Positions 44,167 to 53,097 of a stretch of 64,000 nt of DNA are shown one piece after another; position 1 is the first letter of the stretch; each line of letters begins with the position of its first letter. The position numbers and the translations under genes are program-made. The notes beneath the pieces were generated by a model that was given only the letters and a program-made list of their open reading frames with translations, had not been told where the DNA came from and searched no databases. This stretch comes from an uncultured bacterium (GTDB taxonomy: Bacteria > Planctomycetota > JAJSAM01 > JAJVHW01), in NCBI GenBank assembly GCA_937996235.1, contig CALKVK010000023.1:62001-126000 (forward strand), read 5' to 3'.

Positions 44167-44895
44167 TCAGCAGTACTGGATCTGAAGCGTGAACACCATC
44201 GAGGCCCACGAATAGTTGCCCCGCCCGTGGGCGAACGCACGGCCGGTCACCTGCGCCTTGCCCATCGAGTCGACGGTGCCCCAGAACTGCGCGGAGGTCA
44301 CGCATGGCGTGATCGCCGGGAGGGTCGTGTACGGCGCCGCGACGTTCTGCTGCGGTGGCACGTACTGAGGGTTCTTCGTCCCGAGGACGACGAGGTGCAC
44401 GTCAGCCGGTCCCGCGACGTGTGATGCGTCGTCCGTCAACTTGACGTGGCCCCACGCCTCGCCGCGGTCGTAGTAGTTCCCCTGTTCGTCCTGACAGTCC
44501 ATCGCCATGGCCTCGGCAATGTTGCCCATCGTCAACGTGTACGTCCCCGTGAGGATCGCGGAGCAGCCGGGATCGCCGCCGACCGTCACGACGTCGAGTT
44601 GGCAGTTGTCGCTGTTGGCCTGTCCCGTGTCGGTCCCGGAGTAGTCACACGCGGAGCGTGTCCCCGTGGCGTCAGCGAACCCGGCCGCTGAGTTCGTCGC
44701 CACGACGACGGCGCCGGACTGCGGAGTCGGCAGAAGGGGGTAGCCGGGCGCCGGATTGAATGACTGGACGAAGGTGCTGCAGTTGAGCGCCAACGCCACG
44801 CCTGCGAACGCCATCGACGCGACGAGTCCGGCCACGAAGGCTCGCGTCCCGGCGGGGTCCCTCCTACTCCCCACACTCTGATGTTCTCGTCTCAT
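44167..44895 (-). CDS. Cys-containing secreted protein
   Basis: 242 aa from ATG 44895 with GGAGGTCACGAG upstream. Basic N-terminus then FVAGLVASMAFAGVALAL, a signal peptide. The mature part is beta-rich and has seven cysteines (NCSTF, SACDY, DNCQL, PGCSA, MDCQD, TPCVT, and a C-terminal QYC). Lacks a known domain. Composition (Asn/Thr/Gly/Tyr rich) suits an extracellular or surface-exposed fold. Lies between two HEAT-type anchor proteins and upstream of MauE, suggesting one assembly. Confidence 0.75.
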   Translation of the reverse strand: MRREHQSVGSRRDPAGTRAFVAGLVASMAFAGVALALNCSTFVQSFNPAPGYPLLPTPQSGAVVVATNSAAGFADATGTRSACDYSGTDTGQANSDNCQLDVVTVGGDPGCSAILTGTYTLTMGNIAEAMAMDCQDEQGNYYDRGEAWGHVKLTDDASHVAGPADVHLVVLGTKNPQYVPPQQNVAAPYTTLPAITPCVTSAQFWGTVDSMGKAQVTGRAFAHGRGNYSWASMVFTLQIQYC

Positions 44896-44916
44896 CTCGT
44901 GACCTCCGTCTCTCGA

Positions 44917-46521
44917 TCACTCCACTGAAGCCAGCCGCTCCAGCGTGGAGCGGATATCAATGTCTCTCTCTTCGGAAAGGACTTCCCGCGCCAGTCGCGC
45001 AAGGCGACGCCGTTCGTCCATCGATTGCGCTGCCTCCGCAAGATCCTGCCAGAGCGCATCGCGGAGTGCGGGCTCCAAGTCGCGATTCAGTGCCACGGCA
45101 CGCACGCCGGCATCATCGCCACCGGAGAGGAAGTAGGAGCGCGCCCAGCGGCCGAGCACGTTGCGCCTCGCCTGAACGAGGAGGGAGTCGTCCTCGACCA
45201 AGGCGCGGCCTGTCGTGCCGGAGACAGCCCAGCCCCGTCCGCTGCGTAGCACGGACGTCGTGATCGCGACCGCAGCCGCTGATCGGACGCGGATGTCCGC
45301 GTGGCGCAGTTCCTCCCGCAGGAGAGCGAACACAGCGAAGCTTGGACCTCCGGGCGCGGAGCCCGCTACGGAGACCAGCCACGGAAGCGCGCCGATCAGC
45401 GCCGACCGACGCTCCGGGCCTGCGGAGCGTACGATCGCGACCACGTACCGCTCGATTTCGTCCCGATCGACACCGTGCCGCGCGAGCGCCACCATGGCGC
45501 CTTGGAGTTCTTCCGCCGTCGAGTCGGAGTCGGCGAGAGTCTCCAGAGCGAGTCCCCACGCAGCCGGAGTCCGCGCGCGCATCAGATACGCTGCTCTGAC
45601 GACTGCCCCCAGCCCGTCGCCGCGCCCCGCGAGTTCGCGCAACAGAGCATCCGCGGCCGGACTGCGATGCGCGGCCAGCGCAAGCGCCGTGACCACGCCG
45701 ACGCTGCGCGCGACGGTGTCTCCGTCGCCGGCCGCCGTGACCAGCGGGCGCGCCTGGGCGACGAGCGCATCGACGACGGCCGCCTCCGTGATCTCGCCGA
45801 CGCTGCCTACGCGCGAGCGAACTTGGAAGCCAGCCGGATCCGGCTCCGACGTCCCGCGATCCAGAGCGACTGCGAGAGCGAACAAGGTCGTGCCGTCCGC
45901 CGTCGCGCGCCCGCTGGCGTCGATGAGCGAGAGGAGCAATGGCGTGTCGGCGCAGCGACCGACCACGCCCAGCAGATCCGCAAGTGCCCGGACATCGCCC
46001 GACGCGTCGAGACGAAGGGCCTCCTGCACGATCGCGCCCCGAACCGCAGGCTCCCGAATCGCCCGCTGAGCGGACGCCAACTCCTCCGCATGCTGTGCAT
46101 CGAACGCGGCGTCGCCGAGCGCGGACACCTGCAACACGGCGTCGCGCCACGACCCGGGCAGCGCCGCGTCCACCGGCTGCAACGTGCGCTCGGCCGGCTC
46201 TCGGCGGATCCGACTGCGCACGGCGTCCCGCTCCGTCCGCGGCGGCTCTACGCGAGACGATCCTCCGGACGGCTCGGTGTACCGGTGGCCCAGCATGAGC
46301 CATGCCATGCCGCCTCCGACGAGCGCGGAAGCGAGCACGAGCAGGACCCACGCGCGGACCGAGGAGACTGCTTCGCGGCCCTCTCCGCCGGCCAGGCCGG
46401 TCCCCGCGACCGCCCTCACCCAGTCCTCCCGGGCTCGGCGGCGTCCGTCTGTAGGATCGACGAATTGCCGCGGCTCGAGCACGTCGCGCAGCGGCATCGA
46501 CAAATCGAACTCGTGACGCAC
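44917..46521 (-). CDS. Membrane-anchored HEAT-like repeat protein 1
   Basis: 534 aa from GTG 46521; a downstream ATG at 46497 is possible and neither has a good ribosome site. A cytoplasmic N-terminal tail (MPLRDVLEPRQFVDPTDGRR) precedes one TM (AWVLLVLASALVGGGMAWLM, about 57-76). The rest is repeated helical pairs (REPAVRGAIVQEALRLDASG, DALLRELAGRGDGLGAVVRA, ADIRVRSAAAVAITTSVLRS, RDALWQDLAEAAQSMDERRR), a HEAT/ARM-like solenoid. First gene of the four-gene operon. The N-terminal tail could receive a cytoplasmic signal. Confidence 0.75.
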   Translation of the reverse strand: MRHEFDLSMPLRDVLEPRQFVDPTDGRRRAREDWVRAVAGTGLAGGEGREAVSSVRAWVLLVLASALVGGGMAWLMLGHRYTEPSGGSSRVEPPRTERDAVRSRIRREPAERTLQPVDAALPGSWRDAVLQVSALGDAAFDAQHAEELASAQRAIREPAVRGAIVQEALRLDASGDVRALADLLGVVGRCADTPLLLSLIDASGRATADGTTLFALAVALDRGTSEPDPAGFQVRSRVGSVGEITEAAVVDALVAQARPLVTAAGDGDTVARSVGVVTALALAAHRSPAADALLRELAGRGDGLGAVVRAAYLMRARTPAAWGLALETLADSDSTAEELQGAMVALARHGVDRDEIERYVVAIVRSAGPERRSALIGALPWLVSVAGSAPGGPSFAVFALLREELRHADIRVRSAAAVAITTSVLRSGRGWAVSGTTGRALVEDDSLLVQARRNVLGRWARSYFLSGGDDAGVRAVALNRDLEPALRDALWQDLAEAAQSMDERRRLARLAREVLSEERDIDIRSTLERLASVE

Positions 46522-47049
46522 GGATACCCTCGGCGTCCGACGGAATCACTGCTTGAATCGTCACGAAGTGCGCGAGCCTCGCGAGAAGTCCGGGCTAGCG
46601 CGGGTTGCTGAGCGATCCACATCCTTACGCTCCCCGGTGCTGCACGCACACGCGTGCGCGGCCTCAACGCGCCAACGTCTCATCCACTACCCACCCCGAG
46701 TTCATATGTCCCGTCGAAACGTTATCTTCGGAACTGGGCGCCGTCAATCCCCGAGTGCGTCTCACGGGTTCTCCGAGCTTGCGAAATGACGATGCAGTGC
46801 CGCGAGTGAACGGTCACACGTCGCACTCTGTGCGCGGCCTGCTGTGTGCGCGGGCCGCGGTCCGCTCCCTGTGGACGCTGCGCCGTCGCTCGAACGGCGC
46901 AACTCGACCGTGGCAGAGACGGGCGCGGTGAGGCGCACGAGCCGGCGCGAGACAGGGCGTCGCGCTCCGAAGACCGGGAGTTCCGGACGAAGAGCAGGCC
47001 GGCAATGCGGTTACTGCGCCGCGGCGACGCCTGACGCCGCAGTGTCGTC
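46522..47049. other. Lower-GC intergenic region
   Basis: 528 bp upstream of the HEAT-protein operon and downstream of the first membrane paralogue. Its base composition is markedly less GC-rich than the surroundings (for example around 46690-46790). Contains one arm of the CTAGCCCGG repeat at 46569-46598 and presumably the operon promoter. No gene is supported in any frame. Confidence 0.6.
46569..46598. repeat. Solitary CTAGCCCGG repeat arm
   Basis: Reads tgcgcgagcctcgcgagaag then tccgggctag, closely matching both ends of the 241-bp element at 48096-48336. No partner arm is found at the expected distance; the region where it would lie is the start of the HEAT-protein gene. Confidence 0.6.
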
Positions 47050-48084
47050 TCAGCCGATGTGCAGTTCGACGCCGCGCACGGCGGCGGCGTGCGCGAGCGC
47101 CTCGGCCGCGTCCCAGGCGTGCGTGCTGCGCAGGCGCGCGAACGTGCGGCCGCCCGGGCCGGTGATGCGGATGTACGGCGACGTGCCCAGCCGCGAGCGG
47201 CCGATGCGCTCGAAGCGCGGGGCGAGCTCGTCGTCCGGCTCGTCCGGTTCGTGCGTCGCGCCCCAGCTCGCGCCCACGTCGGCCGTGTGCTCGACGTGCA
47301 GGTGACCTCCTGCGACGCCGACGGCCATGCCGCCGAGCGTCGCGACCTGGCGCTCGCTGCGCGCGGCGTCGAGCGCGGCGACGTGGCGACCGACCACGAC
47401 GACCTGCTCGACCTCGGACCACGTCAGCGAGCGGGCGCCGAGCGGCCAGCGGATGGTCACGCGCTTCTCGTCCACGTCGAGCGTGGTGAACGCACCGTGC
47501 CCGAACGTCGCGCACCATGCGACGGCGAGCAGCCCCTGCGTGCCGAAGACGACGCCGAGGATGGTGGCGAGTTCGTCGCGCAGCAGCAGGAGCGGCAGGA
47601 ACGCCGCGCAGACGGCGGCCGCGCCGATGAGCCGCAGACGCCACTTCGCGGCCGCCGGCGTCGTGGCCTTGAAGATGCCGGTCGCGCGCGTCGCGTCGCC
47701 TTCGGGCGGCTCGGGCGTGCCGTCGCCGCACGCCTCGACGAGCTCGCGCCGCACCGCGGCGGAGATGCGGAACGGCCGCCCGTCGGTGGCCACGGGCGCG
47801 ACCCACGACGGCTCGCTGCGCGCGCGCAGTCCGAGCACCTTGGGGGGCTCGTGCGAGAGGAAGTACGGTGCGACGCCGTCGTCGGGCAGCGTCCACGGGA
47901 GCTTCGCCAGCGACCCCGGTACGGCGAGCAGCAGCCGGCGCGTGATGCGCGCGTCGTACGACGTGACGTCGCCGAGCACGGGCAGCTCGACCGGCTCGGG
48001 GGCCTGCGCGATCGCCGTGAGACGCGCGAGACGGCGGCGCGCCACGAGCATCCAGCCGATCGCGACGGCGAACCCGCCGGCCAC
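47050..48084 (-). CDS. Tandem membrane-protein family, member 1
   Basis: 344 aa from GTG 48084, or 372 aa from an ATG at 48168 that lies inside a mobile-type repeat. One N-terminal TM (VAGGFAVAIGWMLVARRR), a soluble part (ITRRLLLAVPGSLAKLPWTL, VLGLRARSEPSWVAPVATDG, RPFRISAAVRRELVEACGDG), a central TM pair (LIGAAAVCAAFLPLLLLRDE, ILGVVFGTQGLLAVAWCATF), a PH-like beta part (HGAFTTLDVDEKRVTIRWPL), and a C-terminal module ending STHAWDAAEALAHAAAVRGV plus ELHIG. Paralogous to the next two genes. Function unknown. Confidence 0.75.
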   Translation of the reverse strand: MAGGFAVAIGWMLVARRRLARLTAIAQAPEPVELPVLGDVTSYDARITRRLLLAVPGSLAKLPWTLPDDGVAPYFLSHEPPKVLGLRARSEPSWVAPVATDGRPFRISAAVRRELVEACGDGTPEPPEGDATRATGIFKATTPAAAKWRLRLIGAAAVCAAFLPLLLLRDELATILGVVFGTQGLLAVAWCATFGHGAFTTLDVDEKRVTIRWPLGARSLTWSEVEQVVVVGRHVAALDAARSERQVATLGGMAVGVAGGHLHVEHTADVGASWGATHEPDEPDDELAPRFERIGRSRLGTSPYIRITGPGGRTFARLRSTHAWDAAEALAHAAAVRGVELHIG

Positions 48085-48095
48085 GAGCGCGGCGG

Positions 48096-48336
48096 CTAGC
48101 CCGGCCCTCTCACGAGGCTCACGCGCGTCGTGACGACCACGTCGGCGCGATCGAGGCTCGGTCTGCACGCGGCGAGGACGGAGCGCGCACCGGGCAGTCT
48201 CCTGAGCGAGGACAGGGCGTCGCGGGCAAGGCGCCGAGGCGATCGCGACGCCGTGGCGTCGCAGAGCCGAGGCAACGCAGCACGCGGCGCTCTGGACCGC
48301 TCAGGTGCGTGAGTCGTCGTGAGAAGGTCGGGCTAG
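48096..48336. repeat. 241-bp CTAGCCCGG inverted-repeat element
   Basis: Left end ctagcccggccctctcacg (48096-48114, continuing aggctcacgcg) and right end ending cgtgagaaggtcgggctag (48318-48336) are imperfect inverted repeats of about 30 bp. No transposase is encoded. The left end lies within the possible N-terminal extension of the 47-kb membrane protein, the right end within the last codons of the small ORF at 48301-48459. Confidence 0.65.
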
Positions 48337-48459
48337 CGACCACGATCCGCCGACCAGGCGTTCGAACGCGGCCAGACCGCAGCCCGCGACGACCGCAGCG
48401 CCGCCCCACCACGGGCGCAGCCGCTCGGCCGCGCACACGCCGACCGTGTCCGTGCCCAT
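48301..48459 (-). CDS. Small single-TM protein, 52 aa
   Basis: ATG 48459 preceded by GGAGGGGGTGCG, a very good ribosome site. MGTDTVGVCAAERLRPWWGG precedes the TM AAVVAGCGLAAFERLV, ending SWSLARPSHDDSRT. The last ten residues are encoded by the right arm of the CTAGCCCGG element, so the natural C-terminus may have been replaced. Lies in the gap between two membrane paralogues. Too short for family assignment. Confidence 0.45.
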   Translation of the reverse strand: MGTDTVGVCAAERLRPWWGGAAVVAGCGLAAFERLVGGSWSLARPSHDDSRT

Positions 48460-48571
48460 CGCACCCCCTCCGCCACCGCCTCGTGTGCCGCGCGTCAGGC
48501 GCGCGCTCCGCGAGCGGCGCAGCGTAGCCGGAGCGCGGGTGCGTCTGCACGCGCGCGACGCACGGCCGGCG

Positions 48572-49774
48572 CTACCCGACCTGGAGTTCCACGCCGTGCG
48601 CGGCCGCCGTGCGGAGCAGGGACTCGACGGTCCTCCAGTCGTGCGTGCCGCGGAAGCGCGCGATGCGCCGGCCTGCAGCATCACGGATCTCGACGTCGGG
48701 CAGCACCTCGTCCGGTCGGGCCGAGCCGATCGCACGGAGGCGGCGATCCAACTCGTCGCCCACTGGGGTGACGCGGCCGACCCACGTCGGGGTCACGTGT
48801 CTCCCGTCCATCGCGTACTTGACCGCACCGTGCACGCCGAGCAGCAGGAGCGCGCCACGCGCGTTCTGTGCGCGCTCCGCCGCGACATGACGAGGTCGGA
48901 CCGTGATCTGCCCGACGTCCCCCCACGGGTGGCGGCGGCCGTCGCGGCGATCGCCCCTGTGGATCCCGTCGGGCTCGACGCGCACGCACTGCGCAGCCCA
49001 CCGCCAATCGCGGAAGCAGAGCACCGCGAACGGCAGCATCACCACGGCGACGATCCCGCCGAACAGCCGCGCCGGCGGACTCGGCAGGAACGCGACACCA
49101 AGTGCGGCGACCGCGCCGAGCGCGACGAACGCGAAGCGCGCGAACTCCGTGCCCGCCTGGCCGGTCGTGGCGCGCATCTCGCCGAACTGCGGCACGCGGT
49201 GGAGCGCGGCATCGACCTGCTCCTGCAGCGGCGGCGCGACCGCCCTGATCATTGCCAGCCGCTGTTCGGAGCGCATCTCGAACGGATCGCCGCTCGACGC
49301 GACCGGTACGACGACGCGCGGGTCGGACGCCGCTCGCACCGCAAGGATCCGGGGCGGGCTGAACCCGACGAAGATCGGCACGCCGAGTTCGGGGGCCAGG
49401 CCCCAGGAGAACTCGCGGCCGTCGACGTCATCGTCCACCAAGTCGAGGAGGCGCAACCCGTCGGAGACGCGCGTGCGATCCGAAGCGACGCGGACGGCGC
49501 ACGGCACGCTTGCCCTGCTGCACAGCCGGAGCGGTGCTCCCCTCCGCAGCCGCGCGGGCAGCAGAACGACCGACAGCACGCACGCCGGGAACGCGAGGCC
49601 CTCGAGTGTCACCAGCCAGCCGAAGGCAGTGCCGCCCAGCGGGAGCACCATGCAGCCGACGCAGCCAGCCGCGAGCCATGCGACGGAAGCGGCTGCCAGC
49701 GCGATCGCCAGGTTGCGGGCGCGGTGGTGGCGCCGCCCGACGCGCAGCGCGTCCACATCGTGCGAGGGCGTCAC
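48572..49774 (-). CDS. Tandem membrane-protein family, member 2
   Basis: About 400 aa from GTG 49774; a GTG a few codons later is possible. Two N-terminal TMs (LAIALAAASVAWLAAGCVGC, GWLVTLEGLAFPACVLSVVL), a soluble part with VRVASDRTRVSDGLRLLDLV, PRILAVRAASDPRVVVPVAS and SGDPFEMRSEQRLAMIRAVA, a TM pair (FARFAFVALGAVAALGVAFL, LFGGIVAVVMLPFAVLCF), a PH-like beta part (VRVEPDGIHRGDRRDGRRHP), and the C-terminal module ARFRGTHDWRTVESLLRTAA plus AHGVELQVG. Shares all blocks with member 3. Function unknown. Confidence 0.75.
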   Translation of the reverse strand: MTPSHDVDALRVGRRHHRARNLAIALAAASVAWLAAGCVGCMVLPLGGTAFGWLVTLEGLAFPACVLSVVLLPARLRRGAPLRLCSRASVPCAVRVASDRTRVSDGLRLLDLVDDDVDGREFSWGLAPELGVPIFVGFSPPRILAVRAASDPRVVVPVASSGDPFEMRSEQRLAMIRAVAPPLQEQVDAALHRVPQFGEMRATTGQAGTEFARFAFVALGAVAALGVAFLPSPPARLFGGIVAVVMLPFAVLCFRDWRWAAQCVRVEPDGIHRGDRRDGRRHPWGDVGQITVRPRHVAAERAQNARGALLLLGVHGAVKYAMDGRHVTPTWVGRVTPVGDELDRRLRAIGSARPDEVLPDVEIRDAAGRRIARFRGTHDWRTVESLLRTAAAHGVELQVG

Positions 49775-49893
49775 GGCATGGACGTCCCCGCTCGGGGCGA
49801 GAGCCGGTCGGCATGCCGGTCTCGCGCGTCGCTCTCGAATCGGGTGGTACGACACGTCCGCACGACCACCGTCCCGACCCGCGCGGGCACGCG

Positions 49894-51084
49894 CTACCCG
49901 ACCTGGAGTTCCACGCCGTGCGCGGCCGCCGTGCGGAGCAGGGACTCGACGCCCGACCACGGGAGCGTGCCGCGGAAGCGCGCGATGCGGGCGCCGTGGG
50001 CGTCGCGCAGCACGAGGTCGGGGAGCACGTCGTTCGTCATGCGGCCGCCGACGTGACGCAGCCGCAGCTCGAGCTCGTCGTCGCCGTCGGGCGCGGCCTC
50101 CACCCAGGACTCGGTGGCGGACTGCGCGGCCAGCACGTACCCGAGCGCTCCACCCGCGAGGAAGGCCAGCGCCCCCAGCGACTGCGCGCTGCGCGCGGCG
50201 GCGCGGTTCCATCCGACGAGCGTGATCTGGCCCACGCTCTCCCACGGGAGCGCGCGGCGTGAGCCCGGGCCCGCGAGCTCGAGCCCGGTGCGGCTCGCGC
50301 GCACGCGCCGCGACGCCGCGAGCCACCCGGGCAGCGCCGCCAGCGCGAAGAGCCCGAGCAGGAAGCCGAGGATGAGCCCCACGGCGAGAGCGCCCTCGAA
50401 CGGCACGAACGCCACCGCGAGTCCCGTCGCGGCGAGCACCGCAAGGAAGACGAAGCGCCGCCTCAGCCCGCATGCCACCGGCGTGTCGGGCAGCACGGTG
50501 TGGTCCGCGAGCGCGTCGGACGCGGCGACGCCGGGCCGCTCGTGCAGGAGCGGCGCGATCCGGCGCAGAAGCGCGCGCCGTGTCTCCTGCGACATCGCGA
50601 ACGGGTCGCCCGACGCCTCGAACGGGACGACGAGCGCGGGATCGGTCGCCGAACGCAGCGCGGCGACGCTCGGCGGGTCGAGCTCCACGTACGCCGGCGC
50701 GCGCCCGGACGGGAGGCGCCAGGTGCTCGTCCGCCCGCCGTGCGCGTCGTCGACCAGCCCGAGCGTGCGCACACCGTGGAGGTTCGTGGTGTCGGATGCG
50801 ACGCGGATCGCGGTCGGCTCGCCGTCGGTGCAGCACCGGCGGACGCGCGCGAGCGTGCGGGTCTTCACGGCGAGCACGGCGAGCGCCGGCAGGAGCGCGA
50901 TCGCCGACACGACGCACGCGAAGACGGCGAACTCGGAGGCGCCGCCGCGCGGCGGGAACGCGAGCTGCAGGCCGCCGAACGCGATCCCCGCGAGCGCGAC
51001 GAGCGCGACCGCCCCGCACGCATTGCGCGCGACGACGAGCCGACGGGCGGGTGCGACGGCGTCCGGACGCAGCAGAGTGTCCAT
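49894..51084 (-). CDS. Tandem membrane-protein family, member 3
   Basis: 396 aa from ATG 51084 with GGAGACC upstream. TMs at NACGAVALVALAGIAFGGLQ and FAVFACVVSAIALLPALAVL. Then IRVASDTTNLHGVRTLGLVD, PPSVAALRSATDPALVVPFE and ASGDPFAMSQETRRALLRRI. A TM pair (RFVFLAVLAATGLAVAFVPF, LAVGLILGFLLGLFALAAL) and a PH-like part (RRALPWESVGQITLVGWNRA) follow, and the C-terminus is ARFRGTLPWSGVESLLRTAA plus AHGVELQVG. The C-terminal 25 residues are nearly identical to member 2, and the DNA encoding them also repeats. Function unknown. Confidence 0.78.
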   Translation of the reverse strand: MDTLLRPDAVAPARRLVVARNACGAVALVALAGIAFGGLQLAFPPRGGASEFAVFACVVSAIALLPALAVLAVKTRTLARVRRCCTDGEPTAIRVASDTTNLHGVRTLGLVDDAHGGRTSTWRLPSGRAPAYVELDPPSVAALRSATDPALVVPFEASGDPFAMSQETRRALLRRIAPLLHERPGVAASDALADHTVLPDTPVACGLRRRFVFLAVLAATGLAVAFVPFEGALAVGLILGFLLGLFALAALPGWLAASRRVRASRTGLELAGPGSRRALPWESVGQITLVGWNRAAARSAQSLGALAFLAGGALGYVLAAQSATESWVEAAPDGDDELELRLRHVGGRMTNDVLPDLVLRDAHGARIARFRGTLPWSGVESLLRTAAAHGVELQVG

Positions 51085-51192
51085 GCGTGCAGGTCTCCGA
51101 GGCGGAGCGTAGCGCGCCGGAGGCCCGGCCGTCGACGACGACGCGCGGCATTCGGCACACGCACGGCGGAGTCGGGTACGATCCGCCGTCCC

Positions 51193-52164
51193 ATGGCGAA
51201 CCCACGTTTCCTGTCCGGCATCCAGCCCTCGGGCGACCTGCACCTCGGCAACTACTTCGGGGCGATGGTGCAGCACCTCCAGAACCAGGAGGCCGGCAAC
51301 TCCTTCTACTTCATCGCGAACTACCACGCGCTGACCACGCTCCAGGACGCGGAACTGCTGCGGCGCAACACGTTCGACGTCGCGGCGTCGTACCTCGCGA
51401 TGGGCCTCGACCCGGCACGCGCCACGCTCTTCCGCCAGAGCGACGTGCCCGAGGTGACGGAGCTGACGTGGCTGCTGCTCACCGTCACGCCCATGGGCCT
51501 CCTCGAGCGCGCCGTCTCCTACAAGGACAAGGTGGCGCGCGGACTCGGCGCGTCGGCGGGACTCTTCACGTACCCGGCGCTCATGGCGGCGGACATCCTC
51601 GCGTACGACTCGAACGTCGTCCCGGTGGGCGCCGACCAGGTGCAGCACATCGAGATCACCCGCGACATGGCGGGCGCGTTCAACCGCGCCTACGGCCGCG
51701 AGGTGTTCGTGCTGCCCGAGGCGCGCCTCAACGCCGCGCAGATCGTGCCGGGCGTGGACGGGCACAAGATGTCGAAGTCGTACGGCAACGGCATCCCGAT
51801 GTTCCTCGGCGGCAAGGCGCTGCGGAAGCGCGTGATGTCGATCGTCACCGACTCGACGCCGGTCGAGGACGCGAAGGACCCCGAGCGCTGCACGGTGTAC
51901 GCGCTGTACGCGCTCTTCGCGACGCCGGAGGAGCGCGAGGCGCTCGCCGCGCGCTACCGCGCAGGCGGCATGGGCTACGGCGAGGCGAAGCAGGCGCTCT
52001 ACGAGAAGGTGGACGCGCACTTCGCCGCGGGCCGCGCGCGCCGCGCGGAGCTCGAGCGCGACCGCGACTATGTCGAGGACGTGCTGCGCGAGGGCGCCGT
52101 GCGCGCGCGGGCCGTCGCGCGCGAGGTCGTGGACCGCGCCCGCAGCGCCTGCGGACTCGCGTAG
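51193..52164 (+). CDS. trpS: Tryptophan--tRNA ligase
   Basis: 323 aa from ATG 51193 (MANPRFLSGIQPSGDLHLGN). Class I aminoacyl-tRNA synthetase: HIGH-type motif PSGDLHLGNY (12-21) and KMSKS (192-196) are both present. Typical TrpS segments NYHALTTLQDAELLRRNTFD, YPALMAADILAYDSNVVPVG and ADQVQHIEITRDMAGAFNRA are intact. Length matches the family. Attaches Trp to tRNA(Trp). Divergent from membrane-family member 3, 108 bp between starts. Confidence 0.95.
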   Translation: MANPRFLSGIQPSGDLHLGNYFGAMVQHLQNQEAGNSFYFIANYHALTTLQDAELLRRNTFDVAASYLAMGLDPARATLFRQSDVPEVTELTWLLLTVTPMGLLERAVSYKDKVARGLGASAGLFTYPALMAADILAYDSNVVPVGADQVQHIEITRDMAGAFNRAYGREVFVLPEARLNAAQIVPGVDGHKMSKSYGNGIPMFLGGKALRKRVMSIVTDSTPVEDAKDPERCTVYALYALFATPEEREALAARYRAGGMGYGEAKQALYEKVDAHFAAGRARRAELERDRDYVEDVLREGAVRARAVAREVVDRARSACGLA

Positions 52165-52205
52165 CGCGCGCTCACGCCCGGCCCGCGTTCATGCCCCGCC
52201 CGCGT

Positions 52206-53045
52206 TCACGCGTAGCGTGCGAGCGTCGCCGCGACCTCGCGCGCCGAGCGCGGCCGCGCGAAGGGCTCCTTCGCGAGCAGGCGCACGCACAGCGCCGCGA
52301 GCGCCTCGGGCACGCGGCCGTCGACGCTGCGCGGGTCGGGCGGCGGCGCGCTCGCGTGCGCGAGCAGCACCTCGACGACCGACTCGCCGACGAACGGCGG
52401 GCGGCCCGTCAGCGCGACGAACAGCAGGCAGCCGAGTCCGTAGAGGTCGGCGGCGGGCGTCATCTCGAGGCCCTTCGCCTGCTCGGGCGGCACGTACGTC
52501 GCCGAGCCGATGACGGCACCCGTCGTCGAGAGCTGCCGGTCGCCCGGGTCCTCGTGCGCGCGGCCGAAGTCGAGCAGCACGACGCGCGGCCGCGGCCCGG
52601 GACGCACGAACACGTTCTCGGGCTTGAGGTCGCAGTGGATGAGGCCGATGGCGTGCACGGCGACGAGCGCGTCGGCGAGCTGCTGCATCGCGAACGCCAC
52701 CGTGCGCGCGTGCTCCGCGTAGCCCTCGGCGCCGGGCACCGGCCGCACCGACAGCGCCCACGAGCGGAAGTCGATGCCGTCGACGAGGTCCATCGTGAAG
52801 AACGGACGGCCCTCGTGCTCGCCCCAGTCGTGCGCGCGCACCACGTTCGGGTGGTCGAGGGTCGACATCGCACGGTACTCGCGTGCGAAGCGCGCGCGGG
52901 CGTTGGCGCTCACGGACTCCGTCTGGAACCACTTGAGCGCGTACTCGGCACCCGTGGTCACGTCGCGCACCAGGTACACCTGTCCGAGCGCGCCGCGCCC
53001 GAGCGGCCGCACGATCGCGTAGCGGTCGCCGTAGAGCTCGCTCAA
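52206..53045 (-). CDS. Soluble Ser/Thr protein kinase (PknB-type)
   Basis: 279 aa from TTG 53045. Just a kinase domain: glycine loop GRGALGQVY (16-24), Lys38 in YALKWF, a Glu in FAREYRAM, catalytic HCDLKPENV (137-145, Asp139), DFG at 159-161, and a P+1 segment TYVPPEQA. HCD in place of HRD makes it a non-RD kinase, which generally does not rely on activation-loop phosphorylation. There is no TM or extracellular sensor. Last gene of the FHA locus, 52 bp from the FHA-TM gene; its likely substrates are the neighbouring proteins or those bound by their FHA domains. Confidence 0.9.
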   Translation of the reverse strand: MSELYGDRYAIVRPLGRGALGQVYLVRDVTTGAEYALKWFQTESVSANARARFAREYRAMSTLDHPNVVRAHDWGEHEGRPFFTMDLVDGIDFRSWALSVRPVPGAEGYAEHARTVAFAMQQLADALVAVHAIGLIHCDLKPENVFVRPGPRPRVVLLDFGRAHEDPGDRQLSTTGAVIGSATYVPPEQAKGLEMTPAADLYGLGCLLFVALTGRPPFVGESVVEVLLAHASAPPPDPRSVDGRVPEALAALCVRLLAKEPFARPRSAREVAATLARYA

Positions 53046-53097
53046 CGCGACCGCCCCCGGGCGGCGGCGCGCGACGGACGGGAGCGCGTGCGCATGT

